Positions 23,829 to 33,095 of a stretch of 64,000 nucleotides of DNA are shown one piece after another. The notes beneath the pieces were generated by a model. That model was not told the origin of the DNA, did not search any database, and saw only the letters and a list, made by a program, of their open reading frames with translations. Where the stretch lies: NCBI RefSeq assembly GCF_041449215.1, contig NZ_JBGNFV010000001.1, forward strand, positions 1,649,001 through 1,713,000, in the 5' to 3' direction. Source of the DNA: Roseivirga sp. BDSF3-8 (GTDB lineage: Bacteria > Bacteroidota > Bacteroidia > Cytophagales > Cyclobacteriaceae). Each line of letters begins with the position of its first letter. The first letter of the stretch is position 1. The translations under genes were made by a program, and so were the position numbers.

Positions 23829-25700
23829 TTATGCGTTAAAAAAGCTACCTATCTTATCCATCGATAATAAGGCAAACGTCTGCCCGCCATCCGGGCTGTA
23901 GTTGGGATTAGAACATGCAAACAACTGGTCTATCAGGGCTCTCATTTCTTCGGGTTGCAGCGTCTGGCCAGGTTTTACGGCTGCCCGCTTTGCCATAGAC
24001 CGTGCCAGGTTCTCGTACTTATCCAGGGAAAGCTGTGACCTGAAGTCTTTATACTGGTCTATCAGCCCCTCAAATAGCTCCTTTTCATTCTGGCCTTGCA
24101 CATCTGCAGGTACCCCATTGATAATAAGTGCATTGTGGCCAAAAGGCTCAAATGAAAACCCTAGCGCGTGTATCTCATCCGACAATTCCATTACGAGAGA
24201 AAAGTCAGAAGGGTTTAATGTGACTGTCTGCGGAAACAGGGATTGCTGACTGGCTCCGGACTGGCTGCTTAAGGTTTCGAGGTATTTCTCAAACATGATA
24301 CGCTCATGTGCAGGCTGCTGGTCTATCAGCATGATGCCTGACTTGACCTGTGTACAGATATACCGGCGGTGTATCTGAAAAACCACCTGTGCATCTGCAT
24401 GGGTTTTTTCTGAGCCTCCGCCGGCACCCTCCATGCGGTTGGCCGCACTCTCCAGGGTAAGGCTCATTCCCTCTGTGCGGGGAGCGGACTGTGCGGGTTC
24501 ATCCTCCAGGCCTTCGTATAGTTTCTGCCACTCTCTATCGAAGCCACGCTTATCGGGGAAGCGGGGCATGGAGACTTCTCTGGGGGCAGACCGGAAGGGG
24601 GACTCTCCTCCCCTGCTGTCAAAGTCCTTATCGCTAAAAGAAGGGGCTGAAGGGCCGCTACCGATCGCGGAGAAGTTAACATCCTGATCAAAATCCAGTG
24701 AAGGGGCAATATTATGGGTACCCAGGGCCTGCTTTACGGCTGCCCGAATTACGCCATAGACGGTGCGCTCATCGTCAAATTTTATCTCGGTCTTGGTGGG
24801 ATGAACATTGATATCAATATGTGTAGGGTCAATCTCGATGTACAATACGTAGAAAGGGTAATGATCATCTCTCATTAACCCTTCAAAGGCATTGACCACT
24901 GCGTGGTTGAGGTAGTTATTCTTAATGTATCGGTTATTGACGAAAAAGAACTGTTCGCCGCGTGTCTTCTTAGAAAACTCCGGCTTGCCTATATATCCGT
25001 GTACATTCAGGTGGGTGGTATCTTCGGTTACCGCCACCAATTGCTCACGGTAGTTTTTACCAAACAGGCCTACAATCCGCTGGCTAAGCTTGCCTCCTGG
25101 CAGGTTGTATATCTCCAGATCATTATGATAGATGGACAGGGACACCTCGGGGTTGGCCAGTGCCACACGCTGAAATTCGTCATTCAGGTGGCGCATTTCC
25201 ACCGGGTTGCTCTTCAGGAAGTTACGGCGGGCCGGGACGTTGAAAAAAAGGTTTTTTACGGAAATAGTGGTGCCCTGGGTGAGCTGTACAGGCTCCTGTT
25301 TTTTCACTTCGGAGCCTTCTACGGCAATGCATGTGCCGAGTTCATCCTCACTGCGGCGTGATTTCATCTCTACCTGAGCGACGGCGGCTATGGAAGCGAG
25401 CGCTTCACCACGAAAGCCCATTGTGCGAATGCGGAACAGGTCTTCTGTCTCACGAATTTTGGAGGTTGCATGCCGTTCGAAGCTGAGCCTGGCATCTGTT
25501 TCAGACATACCAATGCCATTATCAGTCACCTGGATGAGTGACTTACCAGCATCTTTAATGATCACCTGAATCTGAGTACTCTTTGCATCGATTGCGTTCT
25601 CCAGAAGCTCCTTCAGTACTGAGGAAGGGCGCTGGACTACTTCTCCTGCCGCAATCTGATTGGCTAGCGCATCTGGGAGGAGGCGTATAATGTCCGACAT
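23829..25700 (-). CDS. mutL: DNA mismatch repair protein MutL
   Basis: A 623-residue MutL. The N-terminal GHKL ATPase motifs are intact: ELLENAIDAKST, TDNGIGM, GFRGEALASI. The C-terminal dimerisation region contains LIDQQPAHERIMFEKY, which corresponds to the DQHAxxExxxxE endonuclease motif but has Gln and Pro in place of His and Ala, and the tail reads CSNPNYSPDGGQTFALLS where nickase MutLs have a CPHGRP-like metal site. So nuclease activity is doubtful from these residues. I use ATG at 25700, not the in-frame TTG at 25706. It is second in an operon with a small membrane protein before and two rhomboids after. Confidence 0.95.
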   Translation of the reverse strand: MSDIIRLLPDALANQIAAGEVVQRPSSVLKELLENAIDAKSTQIQVIIKDAGKSLIQVTDNGIGMSETDARLSFERHATSKIRETEDLFRIRTMGFRGEALASIAAVAQVEMKSRRSEDELGTCIAVEGSEVKKQEPVQLTQGTTISVKNLFFNVPARRNFLKSNPVEMRHLNDEFQRVALANPEVSLSIYHNDLEIYNLPGGKLSQRIVGLFGKNYREQLVAVTEDTTHLNVHGYIGKPEFSKKTRGEQFFFVNNRYIKNNYLNHAVVNAFEGLMRDDHYPFYVLYIEIDPTHIDINVHPTKTEIKFDDERTVYGVIRAAVKQALGTHNIAPSLDFDQDVNFSAIGSGPSAPSFSDKDFDSRGGESPFRSAPREVSMPRFPDKRGFDREWQKLYEGLEDEPAQSAPRTEGMSLTLESAANRMEGAGGGSEKTHADAQVVFQIHRRYICTQVKSGIMLIDQQPAHERIMFEKYLETLSSQSGASQQSLFPQTVTLNPSDFSLVMELSDEIHALGFSFEPFGHNALIINGVPADVQGQNEKELFEGLIDQYKDFRSQLSLDKYENLARSMAKRAAVKPGQTLQPEEMRALIDQLFACSNPNYSPDGGQTFALLSMDKIGSFFNA

Positions 25701-25769
25701 GAACAAGGGGTTGAAAAAGCCAGGAAAAAATTACTTACCCAAGGCTTAGGTCTAAAGCACAAATTTTGC

Positions 25770-26042
25770 TTAAAAATACAAGTAAAGAACGGCGAAAACC
25801 AAAAGGGTCACCATCAAAACGATCTGAAGGGTGCTGGTCTTCCTGTTTTCTCTTGCTCTTTGGCGAAAACTATCTTCAATAATACTTTCCCTGTATTGAT
25901 CCGGGGATTTTTTCTGTTCTAATTCGCGTTTAATCTCCATCTTACGCTTATGAATATCCTCTTTTACAGGATCATAGAACCTGGGATCAATATTAAACCG
26001 TTGATTTCTAGGAAGGCGGCCCTGAAAGGGAAATTTTAACAT
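25770..26042 (-). CDS. Small conserved membrane protein upstream of mutL
   Basis: A 90-residue protein with a charged N-terminal two-thirds (RFYDPVKEDIHKRKMEIKRE) and a single C-terminal membrane helix (LQIVLMVTLLVFAVLYLYF), so it should be tail-anchored with the bulk in the cytoplasm. It lies 69 bp upstream of mutL on the same strand and 66 bp from the divergent GH3 gene. I do not know a function. Intact frame, typical composition and operon placement support it as a real gene. Confidence 0.75.
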   Translation of the reverse strand: MLKFPFQGRLPRNQRFNIDPRFYDPVKEDIHKRKMEIKRELEQKKSPDQYRESIIEDSFRQRARENRKTSTLQIVLMVTLLVFAVLYLYF

Positions 26043-26108
26043 TTTTTTTAAATTCGATCGTTACAAATTTAAACCATATTCGTTAGACGGTAAATTGGAA
26101 ACGCCTGT

Positions 26109-29081
26109 ATGTTGAAAAAAGTTTGTGTGTTGCTGGTGTTGTTAGTGGCATTCCTCTCCGCCTTTATCTTTCCAGCTAATGATGCTGAAAATACCGATAC
26201 TGCCAGACAAAACGGCTGGGTGGACAGTGTATTCAATGAGCTGAGTGATGACCAGCGAATTGCCCAGTTGATTACAGTGGCCGGCTATTCTAACCGGTCT
26301 GAGTCTCACTACCAGGAAATCGAGAGCCTGGTACGCACCTACAATATAGGAGGAATTTGTTTTTTTCAAGGTGATCCGATCTCACAAGCAAAACTTACCA
26401 ACCGATATCAACTGGCTGCCGCGACCCCTATTATGATCAGCATGGACCTGGAGTACGGGCTGGGAATGAGGCTGGACAGCACTATCGGTTACCCCAACCA
26501 GATGACCCTGGGTGCATTACGTGATGAAAGCCCGGTCTATAAAATGGGTGCGGAAGTGGCCCGGCAATGCGAGGAGCTAGGTGTTCATGTCAACTTTGCC
26601 CCGGTAGTGGACATTAATAGCAACCGGGAAAACCCGGTTATTAACTACCGTTCATTTGGCGAAAATAAATACAAGGTGGCCCGCCTGGCCGGGGCTTATA
26701 TGCGTGGCCTGCAGGATAATGGTATTATCGCTACGGCCAAGCATTTTCCCGGTCATGGAGATACTAATTCTGATTCACACCTGACTTTGCCTGTGATTCG
26801 AAGTAGCCGTCAGCGGCTTGACAGCCTGGAGCTGTACCCTTTCCGGGAGTTATTTGATGAGGGTATCATGAGTGTAATGGTGGCTCATTTATATATCCCG
26901 TCCCTTGATGCCACACCTAACCAGGCCAGCACTTTGAGCCCAAAGATTATTAAGGGCCTGCTAAAGGAGGAGCTTGGCTTCGACGGTCTGGTGTTCTCGG
27001 ATGCGCTCAACATGAAAGGGGTTGCCAAATACTTTAAGCCGGGGGAGGTAGCCCTTAAGGCATTACAAGCGGGCAACGATGTGCTGTTACTTGTGGAGGA
27101 TGTGCCTGATGCTATTAAAAAGATCAAGACGGGACTACGCCGTGGCACGGTAAACCGAAAAGAGTTTAACAAGAGCGTGAAAAAGGTGCTGGCAGCAAAA
27201 TACTGGGCCGGCCTGCATAGGCCTTATAAGCTCATAGAGACTCAGGGCCTTTTAGAAAGACTCAATACTCCTGAAGCATACCTTTTGAAGCAGAAGTTGC
27301 TGGAGGAGTCTATTACACTTGTAAGAGACCGTAATAATTTTCTGCCTGTTACTCACCTGGACACGCTGACTTTTGCGAGCCTTACGGTAGGAGGTGATGA
27401 GGAAAATATCTTCCAGGAGACGTTAGGTAAATATGCTCCTTTTACTCATTACCATATGAAGAAGGGAGGGGACGATATGGAGGCGTATACCTCGCTGTTT
27501 GAGCAGCTGTCTCAATATGAAACTGTAGTTGTAGGATTACGGGACATGCGGAACTCACGCAGGCAAAATTACGGGCTGGATTCTGCTGACATCTTTTTCC
27601 TGAGGCAACTGGGTAAGGAAACGAAGGTGATACTGGCCACTTTCGGTAATCCCTACGCACTGGAGCAATTCGATACGTTTGATCACCTCATCTGTGCTTA
27701 CGAAGACAACCCTTATACTCTCAGTATTGTGCCACAGGTTATATTCGGAGCCTTACCCGCACGAGGGGTCCTGCCGGTGACTGCGAGTGAATATGCTGAA
27801 GTGAACCAGGGGCAAATGACTGACCCGATAGGCCGGATAGGATTCAGTATGCCGGAAGACGCTGGCATGAATTCGGCCGTACTTAAGAACATCGACCATA
27901 TCGTGGAAGAGGGTATTGAAATGGGGGCTATGCCCGGCTGCCAGATAGTGATCATCCGGAATGGCAAAGTAGTGCATCAAAAAGCTTACGGGCACCTGAC
28001 TTATGAGCGGCTGAACCCGGTAACGAATGCTACGGTATATGACCTGGCCTCTATCACTAAGGTAGCGGGCACATTGCAGGCAATGATGTTTCTGCACGGC
28101 CGTGACCGCCTGGATACGGACAAGAAGCTTAGCCACTACCTGCCTGAGCTTAAAAAAACCAATAAGCGCAATACGCGGCTAAGGGATGTGCTGATACACC
28201 AGGCAGGGCTACAGCCTTATATTCCTTACTGGAAGGAAACGGTAGACAACTTCGGGCCCAAGCCAGGATTTTATAGCATCTACCCTAATGAGCGTTTTCC
28301 AAAAGCGGTCAGCAATGGCATATACGCTTCTACCAGTTTGGAGGATTCTGTATATGAGTGGACGATAAAATCTGACCTTCTGCCCAAGGACCGAAAGACT
28401 AAATCTTATACGTACCGCTATAGTGACCTGGGTTACTACATGATGAAAAAGATCGTGGAAAGGGAGCTTAACCAGCCGATGGAGAGCTTTCTTGAGCAAA
28501 ACTTTTATAACCCTCTTGGCCTGAGTACTCTTACTTATCAGCCATTATGTAAAATGCCTGTAGAGCGAATAGCTCCTACTGAAAATGATACTTATTTCCG
28601 CAATACGCTGGTAAGAGGCTTTGTACATGACCAGGGAGCGGCTATGATAGGGGGCGTGGCCGGCCATGCGGGCCTGTTCAGCAACGCGATGGATCTGGCT
28701 ATACTGATGCAGATGAACCTGCAGGGTGGCATGTACGGAGGGGTAAATTACCTGAGCGGTGCCACTATTGAGGAGTTTTCGAAAAAGCAGAAAGAGGATA
28801 ACCGCCGCGGACTTGGGTGGGACAAACCTAACCTGGAAACGGATGATGGTCCTACGGGGCGGTACGCTTCTCCGGCCACCTTTGGCCACACCGGCTTTAC
28901 GGGCACTGCCGCCTGGGCTGACCCGCAGCATGGGCTTATCTATGTATTTTTATCTAACCGGATATACCCTGATGCCACCAATACAAAACTTATCAAGGAG
29001 AATATCCGTACTAGAATCCAGGATGTGATCTATGAATCCATGATGAGCTACGAAATGCTCCGGGAAAATAATGTACAATGA
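26109..29081 (+). CDS. Exported fusion of GH3 beta-N-acetylglucosaminidase-like and serine beta-lactamase-like domains
   Basis: A 990-residue protein with an N-terminal signal or anchor (LLVLLVAFLSAFIF). Residues about 40-370 are a glycoside hydrolase family 3 domain with the NagZ-type motif KHFPGHGDTNSDSH near 215 and catalytic-loop Asp in FSDALNMKG near 300. Residues about 380-570 look like the GH3 C-terminal domain. From about 600 a class C beta-lactamase/PBP4-like domain begins: SITK (SxxK nucleophile) near 650, YSDLGYYMMKK near 770 and HTGFTG near 935. The combination suggests periplasmic peptidoglycan turnover, glycan cleavage plus a peptide or ester hydrolase. The last four bases overlap bshA (ATGA), so the two are coupled. 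Confidence 0.9.
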   Translation: MLKKVCVLLVLLVAFLSAFIFPANDAENTDTARQNGWVDSVFNELSDDQRIAQLITVAGYSNRSESHYQEIESLVRTYNIGGICFFQGDPISQAKLTNRYQLAAATPIMISMDLEYGLGMRLDSTIGYPNQMTLGALRDESPVYKMGAEVARQCEELGVHVNFAPVVDINSNRENPVINYRSFGENKYKVARLAGAYMRGLQDNGIIATAKHFPGHGDTNSDSHLTLPVIRSSRQRLDSLELYPFRELFDEGIMSVMVAHLYIPSLDATPNQASTLSPKIIKGLLKEELGFDGLVFSDALNMKGVAKYFKPGEVALKALQAGNDVLLLVEDVPDAIKKIKTGLRRGTVNRKEFNKSVKKVLAAKYWAGLHRPYKLIETQGLLERLNTPEAYLLKQKLLEESITLVRDRNNFLPVTHLDTLTFASLTVGGDEENIFQETLGKYAPFTHYHMKKGGDDMEAYTSLFEQLSQYETVVVGLRDMRNSRRQNYGLDSADIFFLRQLGKETKVILATFGNPYALEQFDTFDHLICAYEDNPYTLSIVPQVIFGALPARGVLPVTASEYAEVNQGQMTDPIGRIGFSMPEDAGMNSAVLKNIDHIVEEGIEMGAMPGCQIVIIRNGKVVHQKAYGHLTYERLNPVTNATVYDLASITKVAGTLQAMMFLHGRDRLDTDKKLSHYLPELKKTNKRNTRLRDVLIHQAGLQPYIPYWKETVDNFGPKPGFYSIYPNERFPKAVSNGIYASTSLEDSVYEWTIKSDLLPKDRKTKSYTYRYSDLGYYMMKKIVERELNQPMESFLEQNFYNPLGLSTLTYQPLCKMPVERIAPTENDTYFRNTLVRGFVHDQGAAMIGGVAGHAGLFSNAMDLAILMQMNLQGGMYGGVNYLSGATIEEFSKKQKEDNRRGLGWDKPNLETDDGPTGRYASPATFGHTGFTGTAAWADPQHGLIYVFLSNRIYPDATNTKLIKENIRTRIQDVIYESMMSYEMLRENNVQ

Positions 29082-30223
29082 AAATAGGCATCGTTTGTTA
29101 CCCGACCTTTGGCGGAAGTGGTGTAGTAGCCACCGAGTTGGGTAAGGCGTTGGCAAAAGAGGGACATCTGGTCCACTTCATCACTTACTCTCAGCCGACA
29201 CGACTTGACTTTTTTAACGAAAATTTATTCTACCACGAAGTGGATATTCGCAGTTATCCGCTTTTTGAATATGCTCCTTATGAGTTGGCCCTTGCGAGCA
29301 AGATGGTGGATGTGGTGCGCCACGAAAACCTGGAACTGCTACATGTACATTATGCGATACCGCATGCTTCTGCGGCCTATATGGCCAAACAGATTCTTCT
29401 TACCCACGGCATAAAAATACCCGTGGTGACGACCCTGCACGGTACGGATATTACGCTGGTGGGCAAGGACCCATCATACGCACCGGTGGTAACATTCAGC
29501 ATAAACCAGAGTGATGGCATCAGTGCCGTATCAAAAGACCTCAAAGAGGACACCTACCGCCACTTTAATATCACTAAAGATATTGATGTAATCCCTAACT
29601 TTATTGATCTGAATCGCTTTAAAAAACAGAAGAAAGATCATTTTAAAACGGCTATATGTCCGGAGGGTGAAAAGCTTATAGTGCACACCTCTAACTTCAG
29701 GAAAGTGAAAAGGGTAGATGATGTGATCCGCATCTTTTATCACATCCGGCAACAAATGCCGGTAAAACTGCTGATGGTGGGGGATGGCCCTGAGCGTCCA
29801 CGGATAGAAAAACTCTGCCGTGAGATGGGCACTTGCCAGGACGTACGCTTTCTGGGCAAACTGGAGGCGGTGGAGGAGGTACTTTCGGTGGCTGACTTAT
29901 TTATTATGCCCAGTGAAAAAGAAAGTTTTGGCCTGGCGGCATTAGAAGCCATGGCGTGTGAAGTGCCGGTAATATCATCAAATGCCGGGGGGCTGCCGGA
30001 GCTCAATATTCATGGTGTAACTGGCTTTGCCTGCGCAGTAGGTGACATAGATGACATGACCGAAAAAGCCCTTTTTATACTGGACGATGCCAACCTGGAC
30101 ACGTTTAAGCACAACGCACTGGAAAGGGCGAAAGAGTTTGATGTTCAGAATGTGCTACCTTTGTATGAAGAAATGTATCGCCGCGTTTTTGAAGATGTTA
30201 CAGGGCAGGTGGCGGCCGTTTAA
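29078..30223 (+). CDS. bshA: N-acetyl-alpha-D-glucosaminyl L-malate synthase (bacillithiol biosynthesis)
   Basis: A 381-residue GT4 family glycosyltransferase. The opening MKIGIVCYPTFGGSGVVATELG, HVHYAIPHASAAYMA near 90, HGTDITLVG near 122, and the donor-site SEKESFGLAALEAMACEVPV near 280 are those of BshA. It couples UDP-GlcNAc to L-malate, the first step of bacillithiol, the main low-molecular-weight thiol in many Bacteroidota. Its start overlaps the end of the GH3/beta-lactamase gene by 4 bp, giving translational coupling with a peptidoglycan enzyme, which is curious because both handle GlcNAc. bshB and bshC are not in the window. Confidence 0.95.
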   Translation: MKIGIVCYPTFGGSGVVATELGKALAKEGHLVHFITYSQPTRLDFFNENLFYHEVDIRSYPLFEYAPYELALASKMVDVVRHENLELLHVHYAIPHASAAYMAKQILLTHGIKIPVVTTLHGTDITLVGKDPSYAPVVTFSINQSDGISAVSKDLKEDTYRHFNITKDIDVIPNFIDLNRFKKQKKDHFKTAICPEGEKLIVHTSNFRKVKRVDDVIRIFYHIRQQMPVKLLMVGDGPERPRIEKLCREMGTCQDVRFLGKLEAVEEVLSVADLFIMPSEKESFGLAALEAMACEVPVISSNAGGLPELNIHGVTGFACAVGDIDDMTEKALFILDDANLDTFKHNALERAKEFDVQNVLPLYEEMYRRVFEDVTGQVAAV

Positions 30224-30298
30224 CCCCGGAATATGGCCAGTAGTGAATGTAGCTGACCGGATGTTTTTAAAATATCTTTTTTAACCGGATCAATTTTT

Positions 30299-30306
30299 TA
30301 AATTTG
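30299..30306 (+). promoter_or_regulatory. Candidate -7 element upstream of the fatty acid hydroxylase
   Basis: TAAATTTG is a perfect TAnnTTTG match 25 bp before the ATG at 30331. No clear TTG -33 element is seen, so support is partial. Confidence 0.35.
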
Positions 30307-30330
30307 AACTCGATTCTCTAGCTGGTAAAC

Positions 30331-30966
30331 ATGGCACAAACAGACTTACATAAAAAAATCAAACCAAGTAATAAGGGGAGTAAGCAGCTGTTCAATAACC
30401 CCTTATTGGAGCAGCTATCACGGACTCATATTTCTATCCCTCTGCTTATTTTTGGTGGTTTCTCTACATGGATGCTCTATCACGCATTTACGGCTACCTC
30501 TCTTAGCCCGGTTTTGGTTATAGGCATATTTCTGGCTGGGTTACTTATATTTACGTTTATCGAATATCAGGTGCACAGGTATGTATTCCACATGCTTACT
30601 GACACTCCACGCAAAGAAATGATCCAGTATAAGTTTCATGGTGTACACCACGAATACCCAAGAGATAAGGATCGCCTGGCTATGCCGCCCCTCCTTAGTG
30701 GTACCATCAGTGCAGCCCTCTTCTTTGTGTTACACTACTTTATAGGTGACTTTGTATTTGCGTTTCTCCCTGGTTTTCTGGTAGGTTATGCCATGTATCT
30801 GGGTGTGCATTATTCAGTTCACGCCTTCCAGCCCCCAAAAAACTTCCTAAAAATACTCTGGATCAACCATGGCATTCACCATTATAAAGATCCGGACCGG
30901 GCATTTGGTGTAAGTACTCCTCTCTGGGACTATGTATTTGGCACTTTGCCTAAAAAGAATAAATAA
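30331..30966 (+). CDS. Sterol desaturase / fatty acid hydroxylase superfamily protein
   Basis: A 211-residue membrane protein with hydrophobic segments at about 35-55, 60-85 and 120-155. The diiron His clusters are present: HRYVFH near 88, HGVHHEYP near 109, HYSVH near 160 and NHGIHHY near 180. This is the fatty acid hydroxylase pattern, closest in layout to fatty acid 2-hydroxylases, which fits the hydroxylated sphingo- and aminolipids common in Bacteroidota. A hairpin with a T-run begins directly after the stop, and the next gene begins right after that. Substrate is inferred only from family. Confidence 0.85.
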   Translation: MAQTDLHKKIKPSNKGSKQLFNNPLLEQLSRTHISIPLLIFGGFSTWMLYHAFTATSLSPVLVIGIFLAGLLIFTFIEYQVHRYVFHMLTDTPRKEMIQYKFHGVHHEYPRDKDRLAMPPLLSGTISAALFFVLHYFIGDFVFAFLPGFLVGYAMYLGVHYSVHAFQPPKNFLKILWINHGIHHYKDPDRAFGVSTPLWDYVFGTLPKKNK

Positions 30967-30970
30967 AATC

Positions 30971-30998
30971 AAAACCACCCCAGCGGTGGTTTTTTTTA
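30971..30998 (+). terminator. Intrinsic terminator abutting the next start codon
   Basis: ACCACC (30974-30979) pairs with GGTGGT (30985-30990) followed by seven T. The next gene's ATG is at 31001, three bases after the T-run, so the hairpin also occupies its ribosome-binding region. Confidence 0.75.
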
Positions 30999-31000
30999 TT

Positions 31001-31855
31001 ATGCATGAACCAACTAACTATAAAAAGACAGTAAGCATACTGGGGTGTGGCTGGGTAGGCCTACCTCTGGCTGAATTACTTATAAGCCGGGGCTACTTTG
31101 TCAGAGGCAGCACTACCTCGTCTGAAAAGATACAGTTGCTTTCTGCCAAAGGTATTGAACCTTACTTATTGGATATCCATAACCCACCTGCTGACAGCAG
31201 TGGGTTTTATGATTGTGATATCCTTATTGTCTCCGTACCTCCTTCATTACGGAAGGGTGTGGCGGGGGATGATTATGTAGAGGCCATGACCAGAGCTGCC
31301 AGGCAGGCGCTTAAGGATAAGGCCCGACAGGTAGTTATGATAAGCAGTACAGGGGTATACCCTGACACGAATGGTAAGGTCACGGAGGAGACACCCACTG
31401 CTACAGACGACAGATCGCAAGTGCTATACCGGGCGGAGGAGGCCTGGCGTAACGCCTTTCCTGAACGAAGCATTATACTCAGAAGTGCGGGGCTGATGGG
31501 GGCAAACCGGATTCCGGGTAAGTACTTTACCGGCAAGAAGGGCCTTACTACGGGGCAGGTACCGGTGAACTATATCCACCGGAGGGACCTGGTAAACATA
31601 CTGGCAAAGTTCTGTGAAGGTGATTGCTGCTTTCCCGGCACATTTAATGCAGTAGCTCCGGAGCACCCGACCCGAAAGGAGGTTTACTTGCGGAACAGCG
31701 AGCAGTTCGGATTTGAAAAACCGGAATTTAATGCTGACGGCCGGTCGGATTATAAGGTGGTAAACGGGGATAAATTAAGGGATGAGCTTACCTATACGTT
31801 TGAGTATCCGGATCCACTTACTTTTACGTATGAGCCTTCCGCGCAGCAACCGTAG
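31001..31855 (+). CDS. NAD(P)-binding epimerase/reductase-like protein
   Basis: A 284-residue Rossmann protein with an N-terminal ILGCGWVGLPLAELLISRGY (GxGxxG), then SVPPSLRKG, an SDR-like active-site strand VVMISSTGVYPDTNG and LRSAGLMG. This is the YeeZ-like group of extended SDR relatives, where GxGxxG replaces GxxGxxG. The canonical YxxxK is not obvious, so catalysis is uncertain. Start is the only ATG that fits (31001), directly after a terminator hairpin; expression must depend on read-through or a promoter inside the previous gene. The NRDE gene follows 25 bp later. Confidence 0.75.
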   Translation: MHEPTNYKKTVSILGCGWVGLPLAELLISRGYFVRGSTTSSEKIQLLSAKGIEPYLLDIHNPPADSSGFYDCDILIVSVPPSLRKGVAGDDYVEAMTRAARQALKDKARQVVMISSTGVYPDTNGKVTEETPTATDDRSQVLYRAEEAWRNAFPERSIILRSAGLMGANRIPGKYFTGKKGLTTGQVPVNYIHRRDLVNILAKFCEGDCCFPGTFNAVAPEHPTRKEVYLRNSEQFGFEKPEFNADGRSDYKVVNGDKLRDELTYTFEYPDPLTFTYEPSAQQP

Positions 31856-31879
31856 TATTAACTCTACGTAAACAGGACT

Positions 31880-32644
31880 GTGTGTACTATAACTTACCTA
31901 CCTCTGAAGGGGGGCTACATACTCACGCAAAGCCGTGATGAATCTCCGCTGAGAAGGCCAGCTACATTTCCTCACTTTTTGGATAATGAGGCAACAGTGT
32001 ATCCGAAAGATATGGAAGCGGGAGGTACGTGGATAGGGCTGTCAGCAAAGGGGCGAACTATGTGTGTACTTAACGGGGCTTTTGAGCCTCATGAACGAAA
32101 CCCTCCTTATAAGAAGAGCCGGGGACTGGTAATGATTGACGCGTTACAGCACAGTAACAGCCTTGCCTTTACCCATGAGTACCGGTTTGAGGGAATAGAG
32201 CCTTTCACGATAGTATCAATAGAAGAGCCGGAGGGTAACGTATACGTATGGGATGGTCAGACTATGCATGCATCAGGTTTTGCATTGGATAAGCCCAAAA
32301 TATGGTCTTCTGTGCCATTATACCCGGCAGATATCCGGATGGAAAGGGAAAGCTGGTTTGAAGCCTGGTATGAGGCAGAGTGGATACCGGCAATCCATAA
32401 CCTTTCCGAAAATGAGGATAGTGAAAGATATATGGTGCGGACGGCCCGCACCTTTCACTACGATGAAGGTACCCGTGATCCAGATAATGCGATTATGATG
32501 GACAGACGAGGAATGGTAAGGACGGTCAGTGTGACTACTACGTACGCTCACAAGGGGGTGAGACGCATGTACTACCAATCAAGAAACGAGACTGAGCCTG
32601 ATGCTGCGTCCGTCTCTATCCATCAGAATACCAGCAAAAAATAG
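31880..32644 (+). CDS. NRDE family protein (TANGO2-like)
   Basis: A 254-residue protein beginning at GTG: (M)CTITYLPLKGGYILTQSRDES. The family has Cys at position 2 followed by the N-R-D-E motif; here it reads SRDES, so the first Asn is Ser. The next conserved block, GGTWIGLSAKGRTMCVLNGAFEPH, is clear near 48. Family members resemble N-terminal nucleophile hydrolases, and TANGO2 homologues are linked to heme trafficking in animals, but bacterial function is unsettled. The GTG start is preferred because it puts Cys at position 2. It is probably cotranscribed with the SDR-like gene. Confidence 0.8.
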   Translation: MCTITYLPLKGGYILTQSRDESPLRRPATFPHFLDNEATVYPKDMEAGGTWIGLSAKGRTMCVLNGAFEPHERNPPYKKSRGLVMIDALQHSNSLAFTHEYRFEGIEPFTIVSIEEPEGNVYVWDGQTMHASGFALDKPKIWSSVPLYPADIRMERESWFEAWYEAEWIPAIHNLSENEDSERYMVRTARTFHYDEGTRDPDNAIMMDRRGMVRTVSVTTTYAHKGVRRMYYQSRNETEPDAASVSIHQNTSKK

Positions 32645-32682
32645 ATACCGGATACACTACTTTGAGTGTACAATAATATTTT

Positions 32683-32814
32683 TTAAACGCGCTCCTGCGA
32701 AGTCTCAGTTACAGGCTCTACATTTTGTTTTGTGTAGGTGGGACAAGTTTTGAAAGAGCAAGAAGAAACTGCAAACAATCCGATAATCCCCGCGAATACG
32801 ATAAACTTCCTCAT
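32683..32814 (-). CDS. Very small lipoprotein, 43 aa
   Basis: The minus strand from ATG at 32814 encodes MRKFIVFAGIIGLFAVSSC and then a 25-residue mature part, SFKTCPTYTKQNVEPVTETSQERV, given here in two pieces. Lipobox AVSSC puts the lipid Cys at 19. A second Cys follows in CPTYTK. Such tiny lipoproteins with a CPTY-like motif are, to my recollection, common and unannotated in Cytophagales. It lies convergent with the NRDE gene, 39 bp from its stop, and divergent from the VWA gene. The ideal signal peptide in so short a frame is the main support. Confidence 0.65.
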   Translation of the reverse strand: MRKFIVFAGIIGLFAVSSCSFKTCPTYTKQNVEPVTETSQERV

Positions 32815-33095
32815 AATGATCTTAATTTAAATAGCCAGTGAATCAGTTTTATTAATATGATCCGGCTCAACCATTCCTCGCTATCAACATCCCGAATCAC
32901 ATTAACAAAAGTAAGCCTGACAGATGATTCCACCCGTTCGGAAAATATCCATTTATTACATCCATTTACTTTATGGCGATTTCCTATATTTTATTCAGCT
33001 TTTAATTCAAAATCTTCAAATGGAAAAATAAGGGCTGCGGGTCAGGTAGTTAAAAGCGGGGGTAACAAAGGACACCGAATATCGTTCAAAGGAGT

